A DNA stretch of 64,000 bases from Alloprevotella sp. (GTDB lineage: Bacteria; Bacteroidota; Bacteroidia; Bacteroidales; Muribaculaceae), in assembly GCA_023663135.1 (NCBI GenBank), contig JAMPIE010000003.1, positions 87,597 through 151,596 on the forward strand. Reading direction: 5' to 3'. A program made the position numbers and the translations under genes. This document shows, in pieces, positions 18,784 through 27,594 of the stretch (its first letter is position 1; each line of letters begins with the position of its first letter). The notes under the pieces were generated by a model. It did no database searches and was not told the origin of the DNA. It worked only from the letters and a program-made list of their open reading frames with translations.

Positions 18784-21700
18784 TTATCTTACGAGCACCT
18801 TGCGCGACTCATTGCCCTGACGGATGATGTAAATGCCGGGGGCGAGGGAGTCGATGGAGGAGCCGAGGAGCTGTCCCTGGATGGAATAGACGCGCAGTGG
18901 AGCAGCGGCAGCGGGAGCCTCAACGATGGTCACTCCGGTGGTGGAGCCGGTTGATTGGTAGACGACGGGGAGTTTGCCTTGCTCTTCGGGGTAGCAGCCA
19001 TAGCTCTTATACTTAGTGGAATATTGAATCCACTTGCCGGTGGAGTAGTTGGTAATCTTCATAGCCGAGGAGCCATCGTCGCCGGTGAAAGGCTCAAACA
19101 TCCACATAGCTTCCTCAGGATTCTCGGGGAGTTCGTAGGCAACGTTGAAGGAGTTGTAGGTGCCGGTCTGATAATAGTAGCGGCCATAGTTGTCCATGAT
19201 GTAGAAGAGGTCGCCTTCGGCTCGGCTTGTGGCCGGAGCGGGGACGAGGCTCAGGGCGTCCTCGGCGCTGAGGCTGATTTCGCCGTTGTCGTCGGTGGAG
19301 ACTTTCTTGTATGGGGCATAGCCATAGGTCTTGTTGTAGTCAAGGGCGGTCATGGCCAAATTGTCATAGACGATGAGGATGTTGCCCTCCTTCACCTCTT
19401 CGGTGAGCTTGAAGGCCTCCTTCTCGATGTCGCCGCCTTCGCCTATTATCATTGCTGGGATGATGAAGGGGGTGATGGTGGTGTCGGCCTGCTGGGTTAT
19501 CTCGCCTGTCTTCTTGTTGACTTTTTCGGGCGTGACGAGGAGGTCATAGCCCACTATGGCGCGGAGGTCATACTTCCCGGCGGCATATTCGCCGATGGGG
19601 AGCTCGGTCTTTACGAGTATCTGCTTGCCTGAGGGGGCGGTGGCGGTATATGTTGCATTGTCGCCGGTCTCGGTGCCGGTGATATCCTTGGTGAATGTGA
19701 GGCCGTCGAGCTTCACGAGTTCATTCACCATGTAGGGGTTGTCGAGGGCAATGCGGGGCACCATAAGGTTGTATTGGGGGGCATTCTTGACACTCCACTC
19801 ATTGTTCATCTTGATATAGTAGATGTCGAGGCCGTTCCAGGCGGCAGAGGCGATGATGGAGTCAACGGTCATGGTGTTGGGCTCGTAGATGAAGTTGCCA
19901 TTGGAGGCTCTAACGGGGTTGCCTTTGAGGGTGAATGAGGGGGTGATATCGTTGATCCACTCAAAGCCTATGATCATACCCTCGTCGAGGAGGTCGTTGG
20001 GCTGGTAAAGCTCGGTGAAGTCAACGCTTGAGGAGGTGAGGACAATGGAGTTCATCTCGCCGGTGCCAAAGCCGTCGTTGAGGTAAAGGGCGTTGGGACC
20101 AACGGCGGTGACAAAGAGAGTCATGTTGGTCTTCACCACCTTGTCAAGGTTGGGATAGCTCCACTTTATGAGGGCAGTATCTTGGATTTCCTTGAGGTTC
20201 GCGGGGGCCTCGCCGATTGTAAACCAGTCGACAAACTGCTGGATGGAGCGGAACACCTCTTCGGGCTGGTCAATCTCCGCCCAGGTGTATGTCGCGGTGG
20301 TGGGCTCGGAGGTGTAGGGCTCCATCTTTCCGGTCTCGGAATTGAGTTTCTCGCCTACGGTGATGGCCTTTACAGTGGTGGACTCGCCGGAAGCCTTACG
20401 CTCGATTTTCACCGGGGCAGTGTATTCATCGGAAGCTGAAGTCGGGGTTGCGCCGTCGATAGTATAGAATATCTTGCCGCCGGGGAGGTCGGTGGTCATC
20501 GTCAGGTCAAAGGTCTCATAATATGAGCCGGTATTATAATTGAAGGTGGGAGAGGTTGACTCATAGTAAGTGACATCAATGGATGAAATCCACATTGTGC
20601 CGCCAAACGTGCTTGGTGTGAGCACCACTTTAGAGGTTGAACCATTCCATGTCCATACACTTCCATTGTCGCCTTTTGTCAGAGAGCCTTCATTGGACTT
20701 ATAGTTGAAGTAATATTTGCTGTCGTTAGCTACAATATTGAAAGTGATTGATGACAGTTTGGTACTTTCAGGCGCAATGAAAGTCATGGTGCTTCCACGC
20801 TGAGAACCTGAATTTGCGAGGCGGAGCTGGGTTTGGTTTGTTCCTTTATTTGAATAATACCATAGGCGATAACTCTTGCTGGGGTCGTTTTCGCCATTAT
20901 CTTTAGTGGCTTTGGAATTGTCAAATTCAATGATTACGCCATCTTTTTCAAATTTAGATACGACCCAACCTTTGTCGTCATTATTACCGGCGGTGGGAAC
21001 CTCATCTATGCCGGCCCATTCGAGGTCTTCGGAGTTGAAATCAGTGAAGTTGAAGGTTACATCCTCAACGCTTCCTGTGATGATGTATTCGGCGGTTGCG
21101 ATGGGGCTGACCACTTCGCCGTTGTAAGCGATGGCCTTGAGCGTTGTTGCGGTGGTGATGTCTATCTCGGGCTTTTCCGTGAGGTCGTAGGAAGTGCTGT
21201 TTTCGCCATTCTTCACTGGGTCTGTGCCGTCGGTGGTATACCATACCTCGGTGGCATGGGAGGCGGTCATTGTCACCTTTTGTGCTTCGCTGTATGTTCC
21301 GCCGGCCGGAGAGAGTGTGGGTGCCCCAAGGTCAATCTTCACCTCTTTCTCGCTTGGGTCGGAGTAGTTTTCGCCTTTCTTGGCGATGGCCTTGATGGTG
21401 GTTGTCTCGGTGACGGTGATGGGGTCGGTGTATGTCTTTGCAGTCTCGCTGCTCTTGGGGTCTGAGCCGTCGATGGTGTATAGGATGGTGGCGTCGGGGG
21501 TGAGGCTCGACATAGTCACGGTGTTGGCCTCCCATGTTTTGCCGCTTACATTGAATGTCACGGGGGCTACGGCGTTGAGGTCAACCTCAATTTCCTTGGT
21601 GGTGATTTCAGACATGTTGTCGTCCTTGACGGCAATGGCCTTAACCATCTTGGTCTCAGAGAGTTCAAAAGGAGCGGAGTATGTCTCGCCATTGGTAGCC

Positions 21701-22359
21701 GACGGGTCGGTGTCGTCAAGGGTATAGTAGATGGTGGCGCCCTCGGTTGCAGATGTGATGGTCACCGTCTTCTTCTCCCAAAGAGCCTCAGTGTCAACGG
21801 AAATCTCCGGAGCAATGACAGCCCCTTCAGGAATAACTTTATATTTAATTGTGAAAGTTGTGATACGTGAATTGGCTGTGGTAGTGAATGAGATTGAATT
21901 AGCATTTCCAGTCCAGGAGGCTTTCTTTTTTGAGGTTGTAACTCCTTCCGGTATTGATGTAAGTGCATAATTATTTCCTCCAGTTCCCTCAAAATCAATT
22001 GATGTAATGGTGTAGTTTGAGGGCGCGGAGACGGTCATTGTCCCCCCGTTATATAATCTAATATTGGACTGCTTATTATTGTCAGCACTATTATTATAGA
22101 AGTATCCAGCTCTATTGGTGCCTTTCTCATCAAATGATATAGTGAATTCGCCTAATTTGAATGAGTTCAAAGGTTGATATTTTTCTGCTTCTTGGAGTTT
22201 TCCATCATCTTTATATTTTATCTCAACATGAGTCCCATCAAAGGCGGTAGCATCGTTGACGTTTAGGGTAACAGACTTCTCTTCTATTGCGTCGGCGGCG
22301 AGTAGGGCCGGGCCAAGCAGCGAGAGGAAGGCAACGAGCGAAAGCAGAATCTTTTTCAT
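18784..22359 (-). CDS. Large exported protein with chitobiase-type repeats and T9SS-like tail
   Basis: 1191 residues with a signal peptide (MKKILLSLVAFLSLLGPALLAA). At least four CHB_HEX_C-type beta-sandwich repeats carry the marker Y-T-D-D/G-x-D-P: TLDDTDP near 210, TIDGSDP near 290, TTDGTDP near 370 and TIDGATP near 630. A jelly-roll-like module near 30-175 appears to be repeated near 430-600; both contain SITF/SISF strands and a W-T-G/W-N-G core. The region 690-1100 is beta-rich and unrecognised. The C-terminus (LRVYSIQGQLL then SLAPGIYIIRQG) is a typical type A sorting tail. No catalytic motif is seen, so an adhesive or carbohydrate-binding surface role is more likely than enzymatic. Local base composition in 20.5-22.2 kb is more A/T-rich than its neighbours. 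Confidence 0.8.
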   Translation of the reverse strand: MKKILLSLVAFLSLLGPALLAADAIEEKSVTLNVNDATAFDGTHVEIKYKDDGKLQEAEKYQPLNSFKLGEFTISFDEKGTNRAGYFYNNSADNNKQSNIRLYNGGTMTVSAPSNYTITSIDFEGTGGNNYALTSIPEGVTTSKKKASWTGNANSISFTTTANSRITTFTIKYKVIPEGAVIAPEISVDTEALWEKKTVTITSATEGATIYYTLDDTDPSATNGETYSAPFELSETKMVKAIAVKDDNMSEITTKEIEVDLNAVAPVTFNVSGKTWEANTVTMSSLTPDATILYTIDGSDPKSSETAKTYTDPITVTETTTIKAIAKKGENYSDPSEKEVKIDLGAPTLSPAGGTYSEAQKVTMTASHATEVWYTTDGTDPVKNGENSTSYDLTEKPEIDITTATTLKAIAYNGEVVSPIATAEYIITGSVEDVTFNFTDFNSEDLEWAGIDEVPTAGNNDDKGWVVSKFEKDGVIIEFDNSKATKDNGENDPSKSYRLWYYSNKGTNQTQLRLANSGSQRGSTMTFIAPESTKLSSITFNIVANDSKYYFNYKSNEGSLTKGDNGSVWTWNGSTSKVVLTPSTFGGTMWISSIDVTYYESTSPTFNYNTGSYYETFDLTMTTDLPGGKIFYTIDGATPTSASDEYTAPVKIERKASGESTTVKAITVGEKLNSETGKMEPYTSEPTTATYTWAEIDQPEEVFRSIQQFVDWFTIGEAPANLKEIQDTALIKWSYPNLDKVVKTNMTLFVTAVGPNALYLNDGFGTGEMNSIVLTSSSVDFTELYQPNDLLDEGMIIGFEWINDITPSFTLKGNPVRASNGNFIYEPNTMTVDSIIASAAWNGLDIYYIKMNNEWSVKNAPQYNLMVPRIALDNPYMVNELVKLDGLTFTKDITGTETGDNATYTATAPSGKQILVKTELPIGEYAAGKYDLRAIVGYDLLVTPEKVNKKTGEITQQADTTITPFIIPAMIIGEGGDIEKEAFKLTEEVKEGNILIVYDNLAMTALDYNKTYGYAPYKKVSTDDNGEISLSAEDALSLVPAPATSRAEGDLFYIMDNYGRYYYQTGTYNSFNVAYELPENPEEAMWMFEPFTGDDGSSAMKITNYSTGKWIQYSTKYKSYGCYPEEQGKLPVVYQSTGSTTGVTIVEAPAAAAPLRVYSIQGQLLGSSIDSLAPGIYIIRQGNESRKVLVR

Positions 22360-22424
22360 GCGTTTCTGTTGATTGGTTGTTTGTTAGGATGTAGGTATGA
22401 TATTATTTTTCGATTTCGTGGCGA

Positions 22425-23666
22425 TTAGCCTCTCACGGCGTGGATGGCCATGATGAGGGCTTCGGAGGTTGCACGGTTGATGATGCGCTCGCGCGTGCCG
22501 GTGAGGTGGAGGGTGTCGGAGATCACTCCCGAGGGGGTGGCCACAGCCACGCACACTGTGCCTACGGGCTTGGTCGGGGAGCCGCCTCCGGGTCCGGCTA
22601 TGCCGCTGGTGGCAATGGCGTAGTCGGCGCCTATGTGGAGGCGTGCGCCTTGGGCCATGGCCTCCACGACGGGGATGGATACGGCGCCGTGGGCGTCGAT
22701 GAGGGCGGAGTCGACGCCGAGGAGCATATGCTTGGCATCGTTGGAGTAGCTTACGATGCCACCACGCATGGCTTCGGAGGCTCCGGGGATGAGTGTGATC
22801 TCGTGGGCAATGTTGCCTCCGGTGCAGCTCTCGGCTGTGGCGAGGGTCATTCCGCGCTCGACGAGCATCTGGAGGAGGATGGCGGCGGTGGGGATGTCGC
22901 TCTCGGCTATGAGCCAGGGCTTGACGGCGTCGCGGAGGAGGGAGGCTTGCTCGGCCATCAGGCACGATAGCTCGGCGCGTGAGGAGCCTCGGCCGTCGAG
23001 GCGCAGGCGTATGATGCCCGGGCGTGGGAGGTAGGCAAGATGGAGCCCTTCGGGGAGCGATGCTTCAAAGGGGGCGAGGCTCTCGGCGAGCTGGCTCTCG
23101 GAGATGCCGGCCACGATGAAGGTCTGATGGGCGGTGACGGTGTCGGAGGTGTAGAGCTGGCGCAGGCGGGGGAAGACGTCGGAGACAAACATCTCTTGAG
23201 CTTCGAAGGGCACTCCGGGCATTGCAACGAGAGTCTTGTCACCGCGCTGAAAGAGGAGGATTGGGGCTGTGCCCACACGGTTTTGTATCACCGTGGCGCT
23301 GTCGGGCACGAGGGCCTGGGCGCGTGTAAGCTCGTTCATCTGACGCCCTCTGCGAGCCATCACCTCTATCACGTTGCGCTCTACCTCGGGGGAGTGATGG
23401 AGCCCGCCGCCAAAGATGGTGCAGAGGGTGGGCTTGGTGATGTCGTCGGCCGTAGGGCCGAGGCCGCCGGTGGTGATCACCACGTCTGTACGCTCCAGAG
23501 CGCGGTTAATGGCATCGGAGATAGCCTCGCGAGTGTCGGGCACGATCTCGGTGCGCTCCACTTCCCACCCTTCCGGGGCTATCACACGAGCAATCATGCC
23601 CGAGTTGGTGTCGGTCACTTGGCCTATCAGCAGCTCATCACCGATGCATATTACTGATATTTTCAT
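22425..23666 (-). CDS. cinA: CinA: nicotinamide-nucleotide amidase / competence-damage protein
   Basis: A 413-residue two-domain protein. The N-terminal MoCF-like COG1058 domain has ICIGDELLIGQVTDTN and VVITTGGLGPTADDITKP; the C-terminal PncC-type amidohydrolase has ATAESCTGGNIAHE and TSGIAGPGGGSPTKPVGTV. The family deamidates nicotinamide mononucleotide in NAD salvage, and some N-terminal domains act as ADP-ribose pyrophosphatase. The length is full. It has its own strong promoter. The chitobiase-repeat gene starts 65 nt after its stop. Confidence 0.94.
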   Translation of the reverse strand: MKISVICIGDELLIGQVTDTNSGMIARVIAPEGWEVERTEIVPDTREAISDAINRALERTDVVITTGGLGPTADDITKPTLCTIFGGGLHHSPEVERNVIEVMARRGRQMNELTRAQALVPDSATVIQNRVGTAPILLFQRGDKTLVAMPGVPFEAQEMFVSDVFPRLRQLYTSDTVTAHQTFIVAGISESQLAESLAPFEASLPEGLHLAYLPRPGIIRLRLDGRGSSRAELSCLMAEQASLLRDAVKPWLIAESDIPTAAILLQMLVERGMTLATAESCTGGNIAHEITLIPGASEAMRGGIVSYSNDAKHMLLGVDSALIDAHGAVSIPVVEAMAQGARLHIGADYAIATSGIAGPGGGSPTKPVGTVCVAVATPSGVISDTLHLTGTRERIINRATSEALIMAIHAVRG

Positions 23667-23692
23667 AAGTGAAGATTCGATGAATGACGGTG

Positions 23693-23723
23693 CAAAATTA
23701 CCTCATCTCATTCAATCTTCAAA
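23693..23723 (-). promoter_or_regulatory. cinA promoter
   Basis: Minus-strand TTTG (23723..23720), 19 nt, TAATTTTG (23700..23693). Both elements match the Bacteroidetes consensus and lie 27 nt above the ATG. Confidence 0.7.
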
Positions 23724-23742
23724 ATTTATGTTGCCCTATGGT

Positions 23743-24885
23743 CTATCCGAGGAGGGAGTTGGGCAGGGGGCGGCAGTTGTATTGCGAGGCCATGATCTCG
23801 CCATAGGCTCCGGCAGAGCGGAGGGCAAGGAGGTCGCCGCGGCGAGTGAGAGGGAGGGGCTCGGCGGTGGCAAAGCAGTCAGACGATTCGCATATGGGTC
23901 CCACTACGTCGTAGGTCTCAATCGGAGCATCGGCCGAGGCCGTAATGTTTTCTATCTTATGATGAGCCTGATAAAGGGCGGGGCGGATGAGGTCGGTGAA
24001 GCCGGCGTCGACGATGGCAAACTGCTTGGAGAGCCCTTTCTTGACATAGAGCACTCGGGTGATGAGCGAGCCACACTGGGCCACGATGGCGCGGCCAAGC
24101 TCAAAGTGGAGCTGCTGGCCGTGGCGGAGGTTCAGTCGCGAGGCAAAGGAATCAAAGTAGGAGCGGAAGTCGGGGATGGGGTGGGCGTCGGGGTCATCAT
24201 AGTCTATGCCGAGTCCGCCCCCGACATTGATTGTCCTAAACATTATTCCATGTGGCGCGTAATAGTCTTGGAGCTCGTTGATGGTGTCTGCGAGCATGAG
24301 GAAAGGCTCCATTTCGGTGATTTGAGAGCCGATGTGGAAGTGGAGCCCTTCGAGCTTCACTGATGGGAGCTCGATGCACCGGGCCACCATGGCGTCGAGC
24401 TGCTCGCGTGGAATGCCAAACTTGTTTTCAGAGAGGCCGGTGGTGATGTAGGCGTGTGTGTGGGCGTCGATGTTGGGGTTGACGCGGAGAGCTACGTGGG
24501 CCTTCACGCCCATCTGAGCGGCAATGTCGGCGATGACCTCGAGCTCGGGCTCGCTCTCAACGTTGAAGCAAGAGATGCCGGCCTCGAGGGCGAGGCGTAT
24601 TTCATGGTCGGTCTTGCCCACACCGGCAAAGACTATGCTCTCAGGGGCAAATCCGCAGTCGAGGGCGCGGCGTATCTCCCAGCCCGAGACGGCGTCGATG
24701 CCGAGGCCGGCATCGCGAATGGCCTCGAGGATGTCGGGGTTGGCGTTGGCCTTCATGGCATAGTGGACAATGAAGCCGTGGGGAGAGGCACAGTCGTTGA
24801 GCTCGCGAAGGGTGGCCTTGAGGAGCTCCATGTCGTAGTAATAGAAGGGGGTGTCGGTATGCTTAAAGAGGTCTATTGGAAACAT
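23743..24885 (-). CDS. lysA: Diaminopimelate decarboxylase
   Basis: PLP enzyme converting meso-diaminopimelate to L-lysine, the last step of lysine synthesis. The 380-residue protein has an alanine-racemase-like barrel with the PLP lysine in VHYAMKANANPD (about Lys44), the GGGLGIDY glycine loop, HFHIGSQI, and the C-terminal substrate segment GPICESSDCF. It starts 21 nt after the lysC stop, forming a lysC-lysA operon. The length is slightly below many LysA proteins (about 400-420), as is common in Bacteroidales. Confidence 0.95.
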   Translation of the reverse strand: MFPIDLFKHTDTPFYYYDMELLKATLRELNDCASPHGFIVHYAMKANANPDILEAIRDAGLGIDAVSGWEIRRALDCGFAPESIVFAGVGKTDHEIRLALEAGISCFNVESEPELEVIADIAAQMGVKAHVALRVNPNIDAHTHAYITTGLSENKFGIPREQLDAMVARCIELPSVKLEGLHFHIGSQITEMEPFLMLADTINELQDYYAPHGIMFRTINVGGGLGIDYDDPDAHPIPDFRSYFDSFASRLNLRHGQQLHFELGRAIVAQCGSLITRVLYVKKGLSKQFAIVDAGFTDLIRPALYQAHHKIENITASADAPIETYDVVGPICESSDCFATAEPLPLTRRGDLLALRSAGAYGEIMASQYNCRPLPNSLLG

Positions 24886-24906
24886 CGCTGTTGTCTGGGA
24901 GGGGGC

Positions 24907-26223
24907 TTATTTGTTGAAGAGATGGGAAGAGAGTAGGTTGAGGGCGCGCACCTTGTCATCGCGGCGAATCAGGAGCGAGATGTTGTAGTTGCTGCCGCCA
25001 TAAGAGATCATCCTTACGGGGATCTCGCGGAGGGCGTTGACCACCTCGGCCTCAAAGCCGCGGTTTTGCCACTCAAGGTCGCCCACGACACAGATGATTA
25101 CCATGTCGCGGTCGACGGTGACGGTGCCAAACTTTTTGAGGTCATCGAGTATGGCGGGGAGATTGCGCTCATTGTCGATGGTGACAGACACGCCCACTTC
25201 AGAGGTGACAATCATGTCGATGGAAGTGCGGTGGGTTTCAAAGATTTCAAATACCTTTCGGAGAAATCCATATGCCAGGAGCATGCGACCACTCTTGATC
25301 TTGATGGCCGTGATGTTATCTTTGGCGGCAACGGCCTTGATGGAGTGGGTGGAGGGGGCGTTGAAGATGAGAGTGCCCTCGGCCGATGGCTGCATGGTGT
25401 TGAGCAGGCGCACCGGAATATTGTTGAGCTTGGCGGGGAGGACGCATGTGGGGTGGAGGATCTTTGCGCCGAAGTAGGCCAGCTCGGCAGCCTCCTCAAA
25501 GTGGAGCTGATGGACAGGGGCGGTGCCCTCCACATAGCGGGGGTCGTTGTTGTGCATCCCGTCGATGTCGGTCCATATCTCAATCTCGTCGGCATTGATG
25601 GCTGCGCCGATGAGCGAGGCGGTGTAGTCACTGCCGCCGCGCTGGAGATTATCAATCTCGCCATAGGCGTTTCGGCAGATGTAGCCCTGAGTGATGAAGA
25701 GGTCGGCCTCGGGATGCTCTTCGAGAAGTTTGATGAGCTTCTCGCGAATGTAGGTCGAGTCGGGCTCAGCGTTTTTGTCGGTGCGCATGAAGTCGAGAGC
25801 GTCGAGCATCACGGCGTTGACCCCCATCTGGAGGAGATAGAGGTGCATCAGGGCGGTAGACATGCGCTCCCCCTGAGCGAGGATTTCACGCTCCTCAAAG
25901 AGAGTGAAGATCTCCTTGTTGAGCGATCGGATGAAGTCAAAGCAAGCGCCCACCTCGCCGCGGGCACGAGCGCGAGCGTCGTCGGAGTCAAAGAGGTCGT
26001 CGATGACACCATCATATTTTGCCTGGAGATTGTTGATGGTCTCTTTAGCCCCGGCAACATTCTTTTTATACAGATAATCAGAAATTTCGACCAGGGTGTT
26101 GGTGGTGCCCGACATGGCAGAGAGGACCACAATGTTACGGCCACGTTCAGTGATAAGATTGGCGACGTTTTTGATGCGCTGGGCGGAGCCTACAGAAGTG
26201 CCGCCAAATTTCAGAACTTTCAT
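24907..26223 (-). CDS. lysC: Aspartate kinase
   Basis: Phosphorylates aspartate, the committed step toward lysine, DAP, threonine and methionine. The 438-residue protein starts MKVLKFGGTSVGSAQRI, the family signature; the in-frame ATG 21 nt further upstream adds an atypical MQITHIR. The kinase domain contains RGGSDYTASLIGAA (about 205-218) and WTDIDGM. Tandem ACT domains occupy about 300-438 (MIVTSEVGVSVTID), the usual site of feedback inhibition by lysine. There is no homoserine dehydrogenase fusion. It is followed by lysA. Confidence 0.95.
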   Translation of the reverse strand: MKVLKFGGTSVGSAQRIKNVANLITERGRNIVVLSAMSGTTNTLVEISDYLYKKNVAGAKETINNLQAKYDGVIDDLFDSDDARARARGEVGACFDFIRSLNKEIFTLFEEREILAQGERMSTALMHLYLLQMGVNAVMLDALDFMRTDKNAEPDSTYIREKLIKLLEEHPEADLFITQGYICRNAYGEIDNLQRGGSDYTASLIGAAINADEIEIWTDIDGMHNNDPRYVEGTAPVHQLHFEEAAELAYFGAKILHPTCVLPAKLNNIPVRLLNTMQPSAEGTLIFNAPSTHSIKAVAAKDNITAIKIKSGRMLLAYGFLRKVFEIFETHRTSIDMIVTSEVGVSVTIDNERNLPAILDDLKKFGTVTVDRDMVIICVVGDLEWQNRGFEAEVVNALREIPVRMISYGGSNYNISLLIRRDDKVRALNLLSSHLFNK

Positions 26224-26340
26224 CCTTATGTGGGTTATTTGCAAAAATTTTCGGCGAAATTAGCAATAATATTTGAAATGGTAATCGTTTTGCTCAAAAA
26301 GTATAAATACATGATGCTGTCAAAGGTCACTTCTTATATA

Positions 26341-26381
26341 CTAAAAAGCATTGTCCCCGGGGCATGAGCTCAGGGGACAAT
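26341..26381 (-). terminator. Rho-independent terminator of the small HTH gene
   Basis: Perfect arms ATTGTCCCC (26350-26358) and GGGGACAAT (26373-26381) are followed on the minus strand by GCTTTTTAG. It lies 29 nt past the stop. Confidence 0.85.
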
Positions 26382-26410
26382 GGCCTGTGGGGGAAGATGG
26401 CTTGTTGAGT

Positions 26411-26668
26411 TTAAGCCTTACCCTCGTTTTTGAGGATTTCAACGGCCATGTCGTAGATGGTCTCATCGTCGAGCACCACGATGCCGCCGTCGGGGCCGGG
26501 CTCGATGTGTACACCGGCGTTTTTACCAAACTCGTAGTTGGCGCCACCGAAATAGTTACGGACAGTCTGTACGGTGACGTTGAGCTTGTCGGCGATCTGG
26601 TGGGTCGCACCGTCGGGCAAGCTATCTTTGAGGCGACGCAGCTCGTTGAATGTGATGGTTTTAGCCAT
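26411..26668 (-). CDS. Small helix-turn-helix DNA-binding protein
   Basis: 85 residues. An HTH is visible at about 20-40: HQIADKLNVTVQTVRNYFGG, with the pattern of a recognition helix starting TVQTVRN. The C-terminal half is acidic and conserved in appearance (HIEPGPDGGIVVLDDETI). Proteins of this type are widespread as conserved single-copy hypothetical DNA-binding proteins in Bacteroidales; targets are unknown. It is monocistronic, with its own terminator, between the Bat operon and lysC. No consensus promoter is seen upstream. Confidence 0.75.
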   Translation of the reverse strand: MAKTITFNELRRLKDSLPDGATHQIADKLNVTVQTVRNYFGGANYEFGKNAGVHIEPGPDGGIVVLDDETIYDMAVEILKNEGKA

Positions 26669-26766
26669 AATAAATAGTTTTTATGATGGTAGATTATTGT
26701 CGGAAGGAGTAGATATATGTGGTGAAATTATGTAATATTTTTGAGATGCGAGCAAGAAATGTCAAG

Positions 26767-26792
26767 AAAAGTGAATATGTTTTACAACATAT
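26767..26792 (-). terminator. Hairpin terminator of the Bat operon
   Basis: ATATGTT (26775-26781) and AACATAT (26786-26792) form a short stem, followed on the minus strand by CACTTTTCTTG. It is 15 nt past the batE stop. The stem is A/T-rich and therefore weak. Confidence 0.5.
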
Positions 26793-26806
26793 CTCTCCTC
26801 GGACGA

Positions 26807-27586
26807 TCAGATGCGCTCAACGTCGGATGAGCGTATCCAGGCGCGATGATGATTGTCGATGCGGACGTCGAGCCACTTTAGTCCGGTGGTGTCGGCCGGC
26901 GCGGCTACTGAGTCGATGATCTCGAGGAGGGTGCCCTCATGGAGCAGCATGGCCTCTTCAGAGCGGTCTTTGGGCTCTCGAGGCGAGGTGGAGAGGATGG
27001 TGGAGGAGGCAGTAATCACGGCCTGATTAATCGACGTGGCTTTACGGGCGGCGCGAAGGGCTATGGCAGCTGAAGCCACTGTGACGAACAAGAGCACTAT
27101 GGCGCCAAAGAAGCCGGCCTTGCGCAGGGCAATGGATCTGCCAAAGATGTAGAGCACGACACATGCGATGCAGAGGCAGAAGATGAGGAGAGTCCCCCAT
27201 GCCCAGGTGTCGGGGGTGGCGAGGGAGGCAATGGCGTCGGAGCTGTTGGAGATGAAGGAGCCGTTGTCGCCGGGACGATCGAGGGTCTTGGCAGTGACGA
27301 AGTCGAGGTTGGCCCGGGTGTCTTCGTCGGTGGGGTCGAGGCGCAGCGATCGCTGATAGGCAATGATGGCCTTGCCTAAATTGCCAAGGCGATACTCGGT
27401 GTTGCCTATGTTATACCAGAGCTTAGCCGAAGCGCCGTTGGCATTGAGCTCCTGACGGTAGAGGGAGAGGGCGGTGTCGAAATCGTCGGCAGAATAGGCC
27501 GAGTCAGCGCGCTCGGTCAGGGGGGCTGCGAGGCATTGCAGGGCTGTAGCCAGAAGAAGGGCTATGATGATTGAAAGGGATCTCAT
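26807..27586 (-). CDS. batE: BatE: TPR/SH3 protein of the aerotolerance operon
   Basis: 259 residues. It has a signal sequence (IIIALLLATALQCLAA), tetratricopeptide repeats at about 28-105 (AKLWYNIGNTEYRLGNLGKAIIAYQRSLRLDP), and two membrane segments near 130-152 and 160-182. A C-terminal SH3-like domain follows (about 205-259, ending RAWIRSSDVERI). It is the last gene of the bat cluster, whose products are linked to oxygen tolerance and envelope integrity in Bacteroides and Leptospira; biochemical function is unsettled. It starts 8 nt after batD. Confidence 0.88.
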   Translation of the reverse strand: MRSLSIIIALLLATALQCLAAPLTERADSAYSADDFDTALSLYRQELNANGASAKLWYNIGNTEYRLGNLGKAIIAYQRSLRLDPTDEDTRANLDFVTAKTLDRPGDNGSFISNSSDAIASLATPDTWAWGTLLIFCLCIACVVLYIFGRSIALRKAGFFGAIVLLFVTVASAAIALRAARKATSINQAVITASSTILSTSPREPKDRSEEAMLLHEGTLLEIIDSVAAPADTTGLKWLDVRIDNHHRAWIRSSDVERI

Positions 27587-27594
27587 GATGTGAA

